This document shows positions 11,797-22,500 of a stretch of 64,000 nucleotides of DNA, one piece after another. The notes below the pieces were generated by a model. That model made no database searches, had not been told where the DNA came from, and saw only the letters and a program-made list of their open reading frames with translations. Positions within the stretch are counted from its first letter, which is position 1, and each line of letters starts with the position of its first letter. The translations under genes were made by a program, and so were the position numbers. Source of the DNA: Phragmites australis (lineage: Eukaryota > Streptophyta > Magnoliopsida > Poales > Poaceae); contig NC_084922.1 in the NCBI RefSeq assembly GCF_958298935.1, positions 5,210,501-5,274,500 of the forward strand, in the 5' to 3' direction.

Positions 11797-14700
11797 GCCA
11801 TTAGTGCTTTGAGAAGCAAATGAAAAGCAAAAGGAGAAATAATTATCGCACGCTAGATTTCTTGACATCTATAGTCGTTTTTCAATGGACAATATTGCAC
11901 TCCCAGGTGCTGTGATAATAGTCGTTTTTCGATGGATAATATTTTTTCCACTGGGTCCAAGCCATAATGTTTTTACATGACTTGGCCATCACATGTGCTG
12001 TCCACGGTGCTTCTCCACTAACACACGTCTGCAAAATTTTGTTTGAAACCATCCGTATGCGAAATTTCCAAAGGGCTCTCTTTCGGCTCTCTCGTCCACA
12101 TATTCCACGTGATTTTGAGTGATTGAAAATGATTTGCGCCGATCCGAGGAGAGAAAAATCTGCAACAGCAATGCCTGCGGATGAAAAAGCTAGCAATGCA
12201 CCGTGAGCTAGTGGCCGTCCCATGCTGACATCACTCTGCTCCCTTCACGACGCTGTCGTCACACGCAGCTGGTAGGCCGGACATCACTGGCATCACTCTG
12301 TTCACGGGCCCCACTTGGAGCTGGCTCGTCGTGACCTTGACCAGGTGCCATGGCCGGGTCATGGTCTCCTTTAACTAGTGTTTGCTGCAATGCAGGCCGG
12401 CCAGGCCCCATGCGAGCAAATGGCGCCAGTAAAGAAGGGCGTCTCTCTCCCGTGCGACACCAAAGCGGAACCCATCGCAATCGACCAATCGTAGTGCAAT
12501 TGATCAGGCGTCACACAAAGTGCTCGCTTGTACCCCAACTTGCGAGGTAAATAGCAGTACTGATCGTAGTGGAGTGCTCAATCACCGCGCATAAAAAACA
12601 AGCACTAGATCTTAGCAAACTTTGCGAGAACCAGACAGTAAAAAAAGGAAAAAGAAAATAAAATTATGCCGGCGGGCTGCTCGTAGTGGTCTTGTTGGAT
12701 CGTCATGGCATGGCATGGTCGTGATCACTTCGTCATAGTAGATCACGTCTCTTCGGATCATCCAATGGGAGAAACCAGGGTGTTTTTATTTTATTTTATT
12801 TTATTACCTTTGCGCAGCTGAATCTGAGCTCATAGATTTATTGGTTGCGATGATGATCTTTCCATGCCTCAGTTGCTAGCTCGTAAGGTCCAACAGAAGC
12901 CACCGGTAGTTGTTAAATGACAGGAACAATCAGCGTGTTTTTACCGACAAAGTGATAGCTACAGATACTATATTTGTGAGCTGCAGGAGCTTTGATACGA
13001 GCCCAACTGATAATTCACCGGCGGGTTGATAGTGAATTGTAAAACACCAACCTGTCAATAAGCTGTTTAGAGGTCGTTTGGCTGCACGTACAAAGGACAC
13101 AAACAAGATCAGCAGTCCGTGACAAGCTTTTTTTTCTGGCTCACTGGCTTCAAATGGTTGAGCCTCATTTGCGTTGCGTCCACACAACCTGAATTTCTTT
13201 TGCCAAACAGGGCCAATGTATCAAGCATTCTGGGATAGGATTCACACTTGAGCGCAGCTTCTGAAATATCGATCTCGTCACCATATCATATGTGCGTGCC
13301 ACTGCCACATGCAAGTGCAAGATGAATGGCATATTTGTGGTGAGAAATCCCAGCCCTTTTGTGTACGATGCACGTACCACCACTGTCTTCCACACACACA
13401 TGAGGGGAAAATGGAGCAGAATCAAGTGCGTTGTCCGTCCGTCGGTGTGTTCGTTCGTTAATGGGGCGGTCACCGTCGAAGAGATCTCGAATGAACGACG
13501 GAGAGCAACGGGAACGGTTCATAATCCCCTGCTCCGGTCGACAACAGCCCCGGGCCGACCGGCAGTGCAATAGAAGAGAGGTGTGGAGGCCGCGGCGGCG
13601 CGGGGTTAGCCTTCGCCTCAGCCCACATGGGCTCGGAGTTGGGCCGCACCGTGCCGTTTAATGCTACTGGGCCGCTGCAGGATAGGATAGTGGTGACAGC
13701 ATGTCAGCAACCGAACCAGTGGGCGAAGATAGTAAAGGCCTGCCTCATCTCCATTTCGCGAATTTTATTTTTATTTGTATTTTTAAAAATAAAAATTATA
13801 AATATATGCTTCTGATTTTCGTACATGATTGATTGATTGATTTGGGGGAAAAAACTGACATTTATTTCCACCTCCTCCCAGTTCCATCACATCTAGATCT
13901 TACACCGACGAGCACTTTGTTAAATTTTTTTCCGAGAACGTGAGGGAAAAAAGCTTTTATTTAATCTAGAACCTAAAAGGTGTTATGATTCGCTGCTCAG
14001 ATGATGACTCCATAATACACGGACAATACGTACACGGAAGATGCAGGAACTCGTCTCGCTTCCCCGAAGCAACGCAACACGCATCATCCCATGTGCGTTT
14101 TCATCAATCAATCAATCATTTGACCCGTGCATGGCGCAAACAGCGCGTACGCGAGAGGTGGTGTACCGCAACAACATGGCCATGGGCCGTGACTCCCCGT
14201 CAGATTTTGCACCGGCTCTGCACGTCCACAGGACGGTCCCATTCCCTGCTTGTTCGATTGCGGAGCAGGGTGGTCCCATGTCGCAGACTCGCAGTATCCA
14301 CGCGTGTCCACGGCTATGGCAGTATGGCTGCCACCTGCACGCGTTGTCCCCAGAAAAATCCCGGTACCCCATATGGACGGGCAGGCAGCGCCCCGTGCCC
14401 GTGAGTAGGAGTGACTCTGTCACGCATGTGCGGGGCCGTCCAAAGACAAATGCGAGCCGTGGCCGTGTCTGGCGGGACCAGTAGCCACGCGCCTACAGTA
14501 TTTATTTACTACCACATCGTATCTACGCATACGGTGTAGGTGAACACGAAAGCGACCACTCGTGTGGTGTCGCTTATCCTCGTATCCGTATCGTCATTTT
14601 TTTCGCCGCGTCGTCAGGTACCCCCGCGGTCTCTGACGAGCAAGGTTGCGTCGAGCTCTCAACGATGGGCGATCGCGCCTCGCGGTCTCTGACGAGCAAG

Positions 14701-16082
14701 GTTGCGCCGAGCTCTAAACGATAGTACAGATGCAAGCACTCGTTCCGGAACGCAGCAGGGCATCTTCGAACGCATCTCGAGCTCAATCGTTTGCTTTCCT
14801 TTGCCTTTGCATCAGAGCAAGCTAGCAGTCGATCCCCTGTGCCTGGTCCGGGTTTCTTTGGTCCGGTGGAGTGGGAACCGAAAACGACTGGGTGTGGTGG
14901 GAGGGAGGGTGGCGTGAGCTGGTCTGATCTCGTGGCCTGCCGATGGGGCGGGGTCACGCGAGTCTGCCCGTGGCGTGCCGACTGATGCGGAGGCAACTCG
15001 CGGACTCTGGACGCCAGCATTGTGCTTGGTTGGCTTGTCGCCTTTGCACCGGGTTGTCCCAAGATTTTGCTGTACTTTGTTGCGAGCACTGGTGTCTTTT
15101 TGATCCGTCAAAGATTTGACGAGCATGCAGGCATACTTGACTTTCTGAAATGATGACCACGAGCGTAGCTCGTCAATCGCTCAACCATGATGAGTACAGA
15201 ATAATTCGGGCTCAGAGTATTTGCTCGATTTCACGCAAGTACAAGCGCATGTGGTTGAATCAAATCCGCCTGGTTAGGTCCATCAGCTGGCGCTGACGAC
15301 ATTGAGTAAGAGTTGGGTGATCAAAGGCATGAACGACACAGTCACAGCCACACGCTGCCCGCCGTGCTCCACCAATCCGGCCAGAGTTCGTGGTCAAGAT
15401 AAGGTGGTGTGCCCATGTTTCATGCTCCGTGCCGCTCTCACTTTCGAGATCTTGCCAAATTCGTCACGTGAAGACGTGGAGGAGTAGCAATACACATCGT
15501 TCGGAGTGTTTTTGGATTTGCAAGCAAACCTCTTGCTTACAATTTGTGCCCCTGTTTTTATAACTTCACAATTTTTTGGCTCAAGTCCTGAAGGGATGTC
15601 CTCCTACGCTCTACGTCATACTCCACGCTGTCGGATCTGTTTCAAGATTCGTGTAGACCTGGATGATCCGATGGCGCACAGCTTAGGAGAACATCCGGAA
15701 AATTCACTTTTCCGTGATGACCATGGCAGATGCTAAGCTTGAGCAACAGACAATCGTGCATGTGAGCACTACTATATGGCTGTAGGCCTGTAGCGCCTCC
15801 AGAACGAACATGCCGCATGGACATTGGTGCCCTTTGGGCCCGCCCATCTCTGCTTTTCAGTGATTATTAGTGTATAGTATCCCCTTGTTGAATGGTGTGC
15901 GCGGCAGCTTTCTTTCCCTCCCTAATCACAAAGGGGCACGTCTTTCCGGTTCCTAGAAGAAAAGAAACGCATCTTGCCTTTGGAATCGCAGCGGCAGTTC
16001 TTGACCAACTCCTACTGATTGTCTGATCAATACTGTCATGTCAAGTGCTGGGCTTAACTCGCGCGGTGAATACTGCACTGCG
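11797..16082. other. Long intergenic stretch without a supported gene
   Basis: Several open frames of 60-170 codons occur, but none shows family similarity, splice structure or consistent codon use. Visible local structure: a TTTTA-type pentamer run at about 12783-12807, GC-richer patches at about 13420-13680 and 14000-14980, and a 42-bp direct repeat (see 14625-14722). I see no tRNA or transposase. Confidence 0.4.
14625..14722 (+). repeat. Two-copy 56-bp-period direct repeat
   Basis: The 42-bp word starting 'cgcggtctctgacgagcaag' occurs at 14625 and again at 14681 with two visible substitutions, separated by 14 bp. It is a recent local duplication in non-coding DNA. Confidence 0.8.
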
Positions 16083-16099
16083 GGATCACGTGTAATCTC

Positions 16100-16130
<31 letters not shown>

Positions 16131-16204
16131 CATATACATATATATACATATACATATATATACATACATATATATATATCAATAACAGTATTGACACGTG
16201 ATCC
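16083..16204. repeat. Inverted repeats bracketing an AT microsatellite
   Basis: GGATCACGTGT (16083-16093) and ACACGTGATCC (16194-16204) are perfect inverted copies around about 100 bp of TA/TATACA repeats. A second perfect inverted pair overlaps it: TCAATACTGT at 16027-16036 and ACAGTATTGA at 16185-16194. The arms could be ends of a tiny non-autonomous element or the result of a palindromic rearrangement. Confidence 0.7.
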
Positions 16205-16345
16205 TAGTGTGTGTGTCTATATATATATACGTATATATATATGTATATATATACGTATATATGTATATATATACGTATATATATGTATATATATGGATAT
16301 ACATATGTATACACGTATATATGGATATACATATGTATATTTTGA
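16100..16345. repeat. AT microsatellite, TATATA/TACGTATA type
   Basis: Alternating pyrimidine-purine DNA made of TA, TATGTA, TACGTA and TACATA words. The Tyr-Ile-rich open frames over it on both strands are artefacts of the repeat. Confidence 0.95.
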
Positions 16346-17099
16346 TATTTTTGATATTTTGAGAGTATTATTGTCGATATACATTTGCAAACCTCTATCT
16401 TAACTAGATCCGACATGTGTCCCAAGTGGTCGTATCAGGTCCCCTTTCGAGGCTACTATCAAATTCCATCTGGTCATCTTCCTGCTAGATTTTTGCTAGC
16501 CCACAGGTTTCTCTTAGGGTAGGCCTTTGTTTTCTTGCTGAAGATCCCTGCATCGCACCCCTTCATCCTCAGGGCCTCGTTGTACCCTTTGTCCTTTGAG
16601 CTTTTTTGCACTCCTTCATCCTTCGGTCCTTGCATCCAAGCTTCTCTTCCCCGGCTTTGTTACCACCTCTGCCCTTCGGCATTCCTTGCTTAATGTATTC
16701 CCTTTGAGATCATTGCTTGCATCCTCGAGCTTCCCGTCTTTCGTTGTATGACATTCGACCTAATCTCTGCAGATCATAGGAAACACATCTCTACCTCAAC
16801 ATTAGTCTTGTTATTTTACCTTTGGGGTTGACTGATTTGGCAAAAGTCAACAGACGGAGACCAAAGTGGTACCGCTCTCCTAGCAATATAGATAGAGTTG
16901 TGAACTCCCAATAGATTCTAGATTTGGAGATGGTCATGCGCACCAAGTTAGCTATGAGAAAGTTCCATCTTATCGGGAGAACTTTCCCTTTGTTTATTTT
17001 TTAGTATCGATGTAAAGAATAAGATGTATCCTGTTAGGAGGGCCTAGGTCAGTAGAGACCAGCTGACAGTTAATATTTCAAAACCATAGTCTCCTACGC
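16346..17099. other. Intergenic, CT-rich
   Basis: No gene is supported. From about 16540 to 16740 the plus strand is pyrimidine-rich, with recurring 'ccttcatcct' and 'cttcggcatt' words. The short inverted words 'gttgact' and 'agtcaac' at about 16827-16850 could mark the edge of the LTR-like block that follows. Confidence 0.35.
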
Positions 17100-17740
17100 A
17101 ACTAAGCGAAGTTCACACGACCAGTCTCCCCGCGGCCAGCCTTTGTTGGTCGCGGGGAAGGTACTCGTCTAACCAGTTTAATCGTATCTAATATCATCTC
17201 CTCATGTATTTTCCTTCCCCAGGCACCCTTTTGGCGGGTGAAGTGGTGAGTCAGCGCAGAGGCGATGTGACCCGTCTCGTAGCATTTATGCTACGGGATG
17301 GCCTGGCAGGCGAGTGTGACAGGCTTGCAGAGGGCGAGACGACGTTTGGCAGATGGGATAGGGCATACAAGACAACCAGGACGGGGTCGGGCCGTGCCTA
17401 TAATGATGACCTAGGAATAGCTATTTTTGCCAGGTATAGGGTAGCCACTGTGTCTGGCATGATCTGATTGTATGTGCACGGTACGCTTTGTCTCTTGCTA
17501 TATAAAGGAGAGAGGATCGAGCTTGTAAGACGAGACTCTAGATAAGTTCATCCAATTCATAAGAAAATACACATATCATAGGTTTATTATCCCAAGAGAG
17601 ATCTAAACTTGAATATACCTTGATGTTCATGAGTTCCTTCGACACATACACCAACAGCCATTGAAAAACGTTGATTATGCAATCATCGTTTGGCATATCT
17701 CGGATACATTTTCAAGGATTAACCCTCCACAACGGATGGG
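17100..17740 (+). mobile_element. Probable solo LTR or LTR fragment
   Basis: A GC-moderate block ends in a core-promoter-like sequence, CTATATAAAGGAGAGAGG at about 17498-17515. About 70 bp further on is an R/U5-like phrase ('cataggtttattatcccaag', then 'gatctaaacttg') near 17575-17610. This arrangement resembles grass gypsy LTRs, but no gag, pol or primer-binding site follows. An 87-codon open frame at 17204-17467 lies inside and matches nothing known. Ends are not determined. Confidence 0.4.
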
Positions 17741-17965
17741 TTGGAAGCCCAATTTTTTATATTAACATAGCACATTCCTTACACCCCCCTAATTTGCATA
17801 GCACACTCTAGAAAAAAAGAAATTACATAAAGGTCCATAGCCACTACTTCTCTTGTTATAACTTTTTCGCAAACAAACCCTAACAAACAATTAAATTACA
17901 TAAAAGCATCATAGGGTCTTCGTTGTCTTGCCCAATCCATGCGTCGTCCGCCACATCGCTTGAGG
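17741..17965. other. AT-rich non-coding gap
   Basis: No gene or repeat is recognised between the LTR-like block and the hAT element. Words such as 'atagcacattcctta' and 'atagcacactctag' recur at about 17767 and 17799. Confidence 0.3.
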
Positions 17966-18463
17966 TAGGGATGGCAATGGGCATAGTTTACCCATGCATT
18001 CGTGGGTAAAAACCCTAATGAGTGCGGATTTGAGATGTATTTTTTACTCGTGGATTTAGTTGCGAGTTTGATATTAAACACAATGAGTAAAGAGAAATGA
18101 GCATGAAATAGTCATACTCGTGCCCGCTTCGTCCGTATACCTGCTCCAAGCATCTGATATGTGGGCCCAAACCATTTGGTGATATATTAAGTAGCACCCA
18201 TAGTTGCCACCCTCATCTGCACAACCACGCCAATCACTGCTGCCCTCGTCCACCCCACCACGCCAGCCTTTGCCAGCCACCCCCATCCGCTCCCCGTCGC
18301 CGTCCATTCCACCTCGCATACAGTCGTACCTACGGATATGTGATGCTTGCGGGCAGCGGGTGCAGGTGCCCGTTCTGGGTGTAGACACGAATTTAGAAAT
18401 TAGCTCATGATTACGGATTTGTATAGCTTCTACTAACTGATATTATTCTCGTTACCATCCCTG
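17966..18463. mobile_element. Ac-like hAT non-autonomous element
   Basis: The left end TAGGGATGGCAATGGG and the right end 'gttaccatccctg' form short inverted repeats close to the TAGGGATGAAA-type ends of Ac-family hAT elements. The 498-bp interior has no transposase frame. The flanking 8-bp duplication expected for hAT is not evident, so the insertion is old or an end is misplaced. Confidence 0.5.
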
Positions 18464-19298
18464 AAAGGAGATGGAGAAGGAACACGTGGACCAAGAGGCA
18501 CAAGCCAGAACCAAGGTGCGCGAGAAGACATCCTACTTTGGTAGGCCCAGACATCCCCCTCTGGCACACATCGGCCATCATCCCATGTACCTTGTTCATG
18601 CATCAAGCCGGCACCGTCGATAAATTCAATATCCTGGAGAACGGATCCGACGTCGCCAACGATGTCGACACCCCAGAGAACGGATCTGGTGCCGCCATGA
18701 GCAAACCCGAAGGAAACATCAACAACCCAGAACAAGAACTCTAAACAAGGGAACAGATCTCCTTCCGCCCTGACCGCTATTAAAGTAGAACGTATCTCGG
18801 TCTCTCCTCGCCGGAAATGATGCCAACGACAACGCCTTCATCGAATCAGAGGCAGGAGGCACCAAAATTCCCACACACCGTCGAACATGGGAAACCCTGG
18901 AGCTACCCTACCTATATCCGCACTAGATTAGGAGCTATAAACACCAGCCGCCCAAATCCAGGTTCTCCTCCCCCTCCAGTATCACCTTGGCTGCCGGAGG
19001 AGAGGGGGAATTAGAGAGATCGACGGCAAAACATGTCTCCTGTTATTCGCCTCTCTCGGTTACTGTAGAGGGAGAGAAAAGGAACGAGAGCAAATGGAAG
19101 AACGAGTTTCTAGCTAGCACATAGTACGCGGGCATCCAAATCACGTAAATTCGTTAAAAATCAACAGTGTTCTTCTCAAAGTAAGTAAATTTTTTAGCAT
19201 GAAGAGTGGAAGTTATGTTTCTAAAAGCAGCACCTGACATTTAGGTCTTTGCAAATTAGCTGGCCCGCCTGTCAGTCGTTGGGAGTGGACATGGAGCC
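18464..19298. other. Non-coding upstream region of the GH31 gene
   Basis: Between the hAT element and the TATA box there is no supported gene. A GC-richer section at 18460-19030 holds 'agaacggatc' twice (about 18637 and 18677) and short open frames without recognisable similarity. It may be an old transposon fragment. The last 270 bp are AT-rich and would hold the proximal promoter. Confidence 0.35.
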
Positions 19299-19304
19299 TA
19301 TAAA
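19299..19304 (+). promoter_or_regulatory. TATA box of the GH31 gene
   Basis: TATAAA in the context 'gagcctataaaggagg' lies 246-251 bp before the start codon. It predicts transcription starting near 19330 and a 5' leader of about 220 nt that contains the CT repeat. Confidence 0.6.
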
Positions 19305-19402
19305 GGAGGAAAAAGGATCCTATGCGCTGGACATGCCACTCAATGAATGCAGTGCTGCCACTGCTCACTCCACGCCATTACTCGTGTTCAGTATCCCGGC
19401 AG

Positions 19403-19408
<6 letters not shown>

Positions 19409-19434
<26 letters not shown>
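19409..19434 (+). repeat. CT microsatellite in the predicted 5' leader
   Basis: Thirteen CT units lie between the TATA box and the start codon. Pyrimidine-rich CT tracts in 5' leaders are common in plant genes and can affect expression; any effect here is inference. Confidence 0.85.
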
Positions 19435-19549
19435 ATCGTCTCTCGCACTAGGCATCTCCTCACACTTCATACTGCGGCCCAGTGCCCACAGAGCTGCTGT
19501 ACAAAGGGAGGGAGGAGAAAACCAGCGAGTGAAAACTGAGCAGAACGAA

Positions 19550-22500
19550 ATGCAGTCATTTCCTGGTTCGCCCATCTCCTCCGGAGCTATCCCCAGCCTC
19601 TTGTGGTGTCTTCTTCTCTTGACCTTGGCAAGCAGCAATGGTGTGTTTGCCACAGCACTAAAGGATGGGTGTGGCTACAAGCTGGTGTCCCTGGTTCAGC
19701 AACCCAATGGGGGCGGCCTTGTGGGCTACCTGCAGGTGAAGCAGCGCACCTCCACCTATGGCCCTGACATCCCTTGTCTCAGGCTCTTTGTCAAGTAAGA
19801 ACACGCTCCGCTCGTCACGCGCAACAAATCAGTTGTTCTTGTTCATCGCATTTTTTATGCACGATGTTCTATGTTCCAGTGATACTCCCCCAATTGTAAA
19901 TAGCACATCTCGTAGTAGTGCTAAGCGAATGTCTGTGGTTGCAATAGTTTATCATCTCTCAATTGATTGCCTTGGTGAAGAGATGATAGAATGAAATTTG
20001 ACTCCTAACAAATTGAAGGTAAAAATATCCCGGTATTTCAAGATTGAACCACAATGTGATGCCATCTAAGATATTTTTCTGTTCGATTGACTTCCAATCA
20101 TGATTTCCAAGTATTCAAAGACTTCTCATTACGATGCCATGGCTTATAGAAGCACCTGAGGTCATGTTCTAATGGCGCAATGTTGCGCAGGCACGAGACG
20201 AGGGACAGGGTGCGAGTGCAGATCACCGATGCAGAGAAGCAGAGGTGGGAGGTCCCCTACAACCTGCTCCCCCGGGAGCCAGCCCCACCGGTGACCGGCG
20301 CCAAGATCACCGGCGTCCCCTTCACCGCCCCTGAGTTCCCGGGCGAGGAGCTGGTGTTCACCTATGGCCGCGACCCGTTCTGGTTCGCGGTGCACCGCCG
20401 GTCCACCCGGCAGCCGCTGTTCAACACCAGCTCCGGTGCGCTGGTGTTCAAGGACCAGTACCTCGAGGTGTCCACGGCGATTCCCCAGGACGCCGCGCTG
20501 TACGGGCTCGGCGAGAACACGCAGCCCGGCGGCATCAGGCTGCGGCCCAACGATCCCTACACGCTCTACACGACAGACATCTCGGCCATCAACCTCAACA
20601 CCGATCTCTACGGCTCGCACCCGGTTTACATGGACCTCAGGAGCCTGGGCGGCCGCGGCGTGGCGCACGCCGTGCTGCTGCTCAACAGCAACGGGATGGA
20701 TGTCTTCTACAAGGGAACGTCCCTAACGTACAAGGTCATTGGGGGTCTTCTTGATTTCTACTTCTTCGCCGGGCCGACGCCGTTGGCCGTCGTGGATCAG
20801 TACACGTCGATGATCGGCCGCCCTGCGCCCATGCCCTATTGGGCATTTGGTAAGGACTGCCTTGCTCATGGTCTTTTTCATCCTTTGTGTTGCCCTTTAC
20901 TTAATTGTTGTCAGATTAGTTTGATCCATTCGGCCGCTTATATTATGATTAGCTAATTTCCAGATTGCCTGATACCGTATAGCTTTCTCTGATGTCATTG
21001 ATGCTACTGTCACTCTGGTCCACACTAATTTAGGTCTTTTGAGACAAAAGAGGACCATTTATTTTTGTGGATCTGCTGTCTTTAGCCAGTGCTAAGCATG
21101 CCAATATGCCAGCAGTATTATAAATAGTTCCTGGTAAATGCTTTGCATCATGTGAACTTCCTTGCACAGAAATGAAAGACATGCAGAATGGTTAGTCAAA
21201 ACATGTAGAATGGTTTATCTCCTTGTTAGCAAATAGAATACTCCTGCTACCTCACTTACTCGCGGTTGGACATCATGACATAATCTGGGATTACCAGTAT
21301 TGCAATATATCCCAAAGCACTTTCCCTAATCTTGCAAACTTCACAACCAAATGTTACTGGTTTATGTCTGTGCAAAGTATATGTAGACCTATCTGCGCAG
21401 CTCAGTTTGTTCTGAAGAAGTTCAGAAACTTGAGAAAAAGTCATGCTGCAATTAATTTTGCCCAATTCAGCTATATTGCATTGCATTTCTTGCAGCATGT
21501 ACTGACCTGTTGCTTTCAGTACATGAAACTACCCTACATGGAAATGTAGATGTCCTTAGTTTTGAATAACATATAGTCTTTGTGGATTATGAATTACTTA
21601 TAATCATTAAGTGATTCCACAGTGACTGATAAAACATAGTTTTCCATGATGCCATGGATGGAACATTGTCACTCTGGCACAAAATTAGGTCTTGGGAGAC
21701 ATGATGTGGCAGTTTATTTGGTGGATCACTTGTCTTTAGCCAGTGCTAAGCGTGCAATATGTCATATTCCCCAGTAGGTTTGTACTATTATAGCTAGTTC
21801 CCCAAAGATGCTGGATTGCTGGCAACATGTGAACTTCCTTTCAGAAAAAAGAAAGGCATGCAAGCTTCTGGGTCTCCCTGTTAGCAAATAGAATAATCCT
21901 GCAACTTAGTTCACCTGTTCTTGGACATCATAATACAACCTGGTATAGCTATTGTCCTGCTTTGTGAAATTACCTTGCTGATCAATGTATCAACTGTCAA
22001 ATATATGATTTCTTAAAATCTGCTTCCCTAACCTTGTGAAATTGAGCAAATGTTGTCTTTACAAGATGGTGTCGCTAGTTTCACATCTCTCGAGGCCCTG
22101 ACACCGATAACCATAAGGACTTGCATGCTCTGTACAATTAAATTTTGCATTACTGTAAAATTGACCAAAGTTCATGGACCGGCTTATCTGAAAATAATCA
22201 GAAACCCCAGAAAAAGTCACATTACAATTAATTTTCTAAATTCTTCTGTTGTGTATTGGATTTCTTGCCGTACAATCGTCATTTACTTGCATCATTGCAT
22301 GCACAGCAGAAAAGTAGAGTAGTGTTGTGAATATGCATGTTCTGAGATGAAAATCATGAATGATTTTGCTATAACCATTCAAATTTTAGAAAATGCATGA
22401 TTTCCATTTCTGTGTATCAATGATAGCCGTTTCCTCCATTTAAAAAAAAGGAACATGCTGCCTGCATACTATATAAGATATCAACTGCACTTTCGTCTTT

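Noticed and set aside
16038..16425. Tyr-Ile-rich frames on both strands
   Set aside because: Pure translation of an AT microsatellite.
18464..19020. Possible upstream gene before the GH31 gene
   Set aside because: Only short frames with no similarity and no splice structure; looks like transposon debris.
20162..20668. Minus-strand frame of 168 codons over GH31 exon 2
   Set aside because: It is a shadow of a GC-rich exon in a strongly recognised enzyme.
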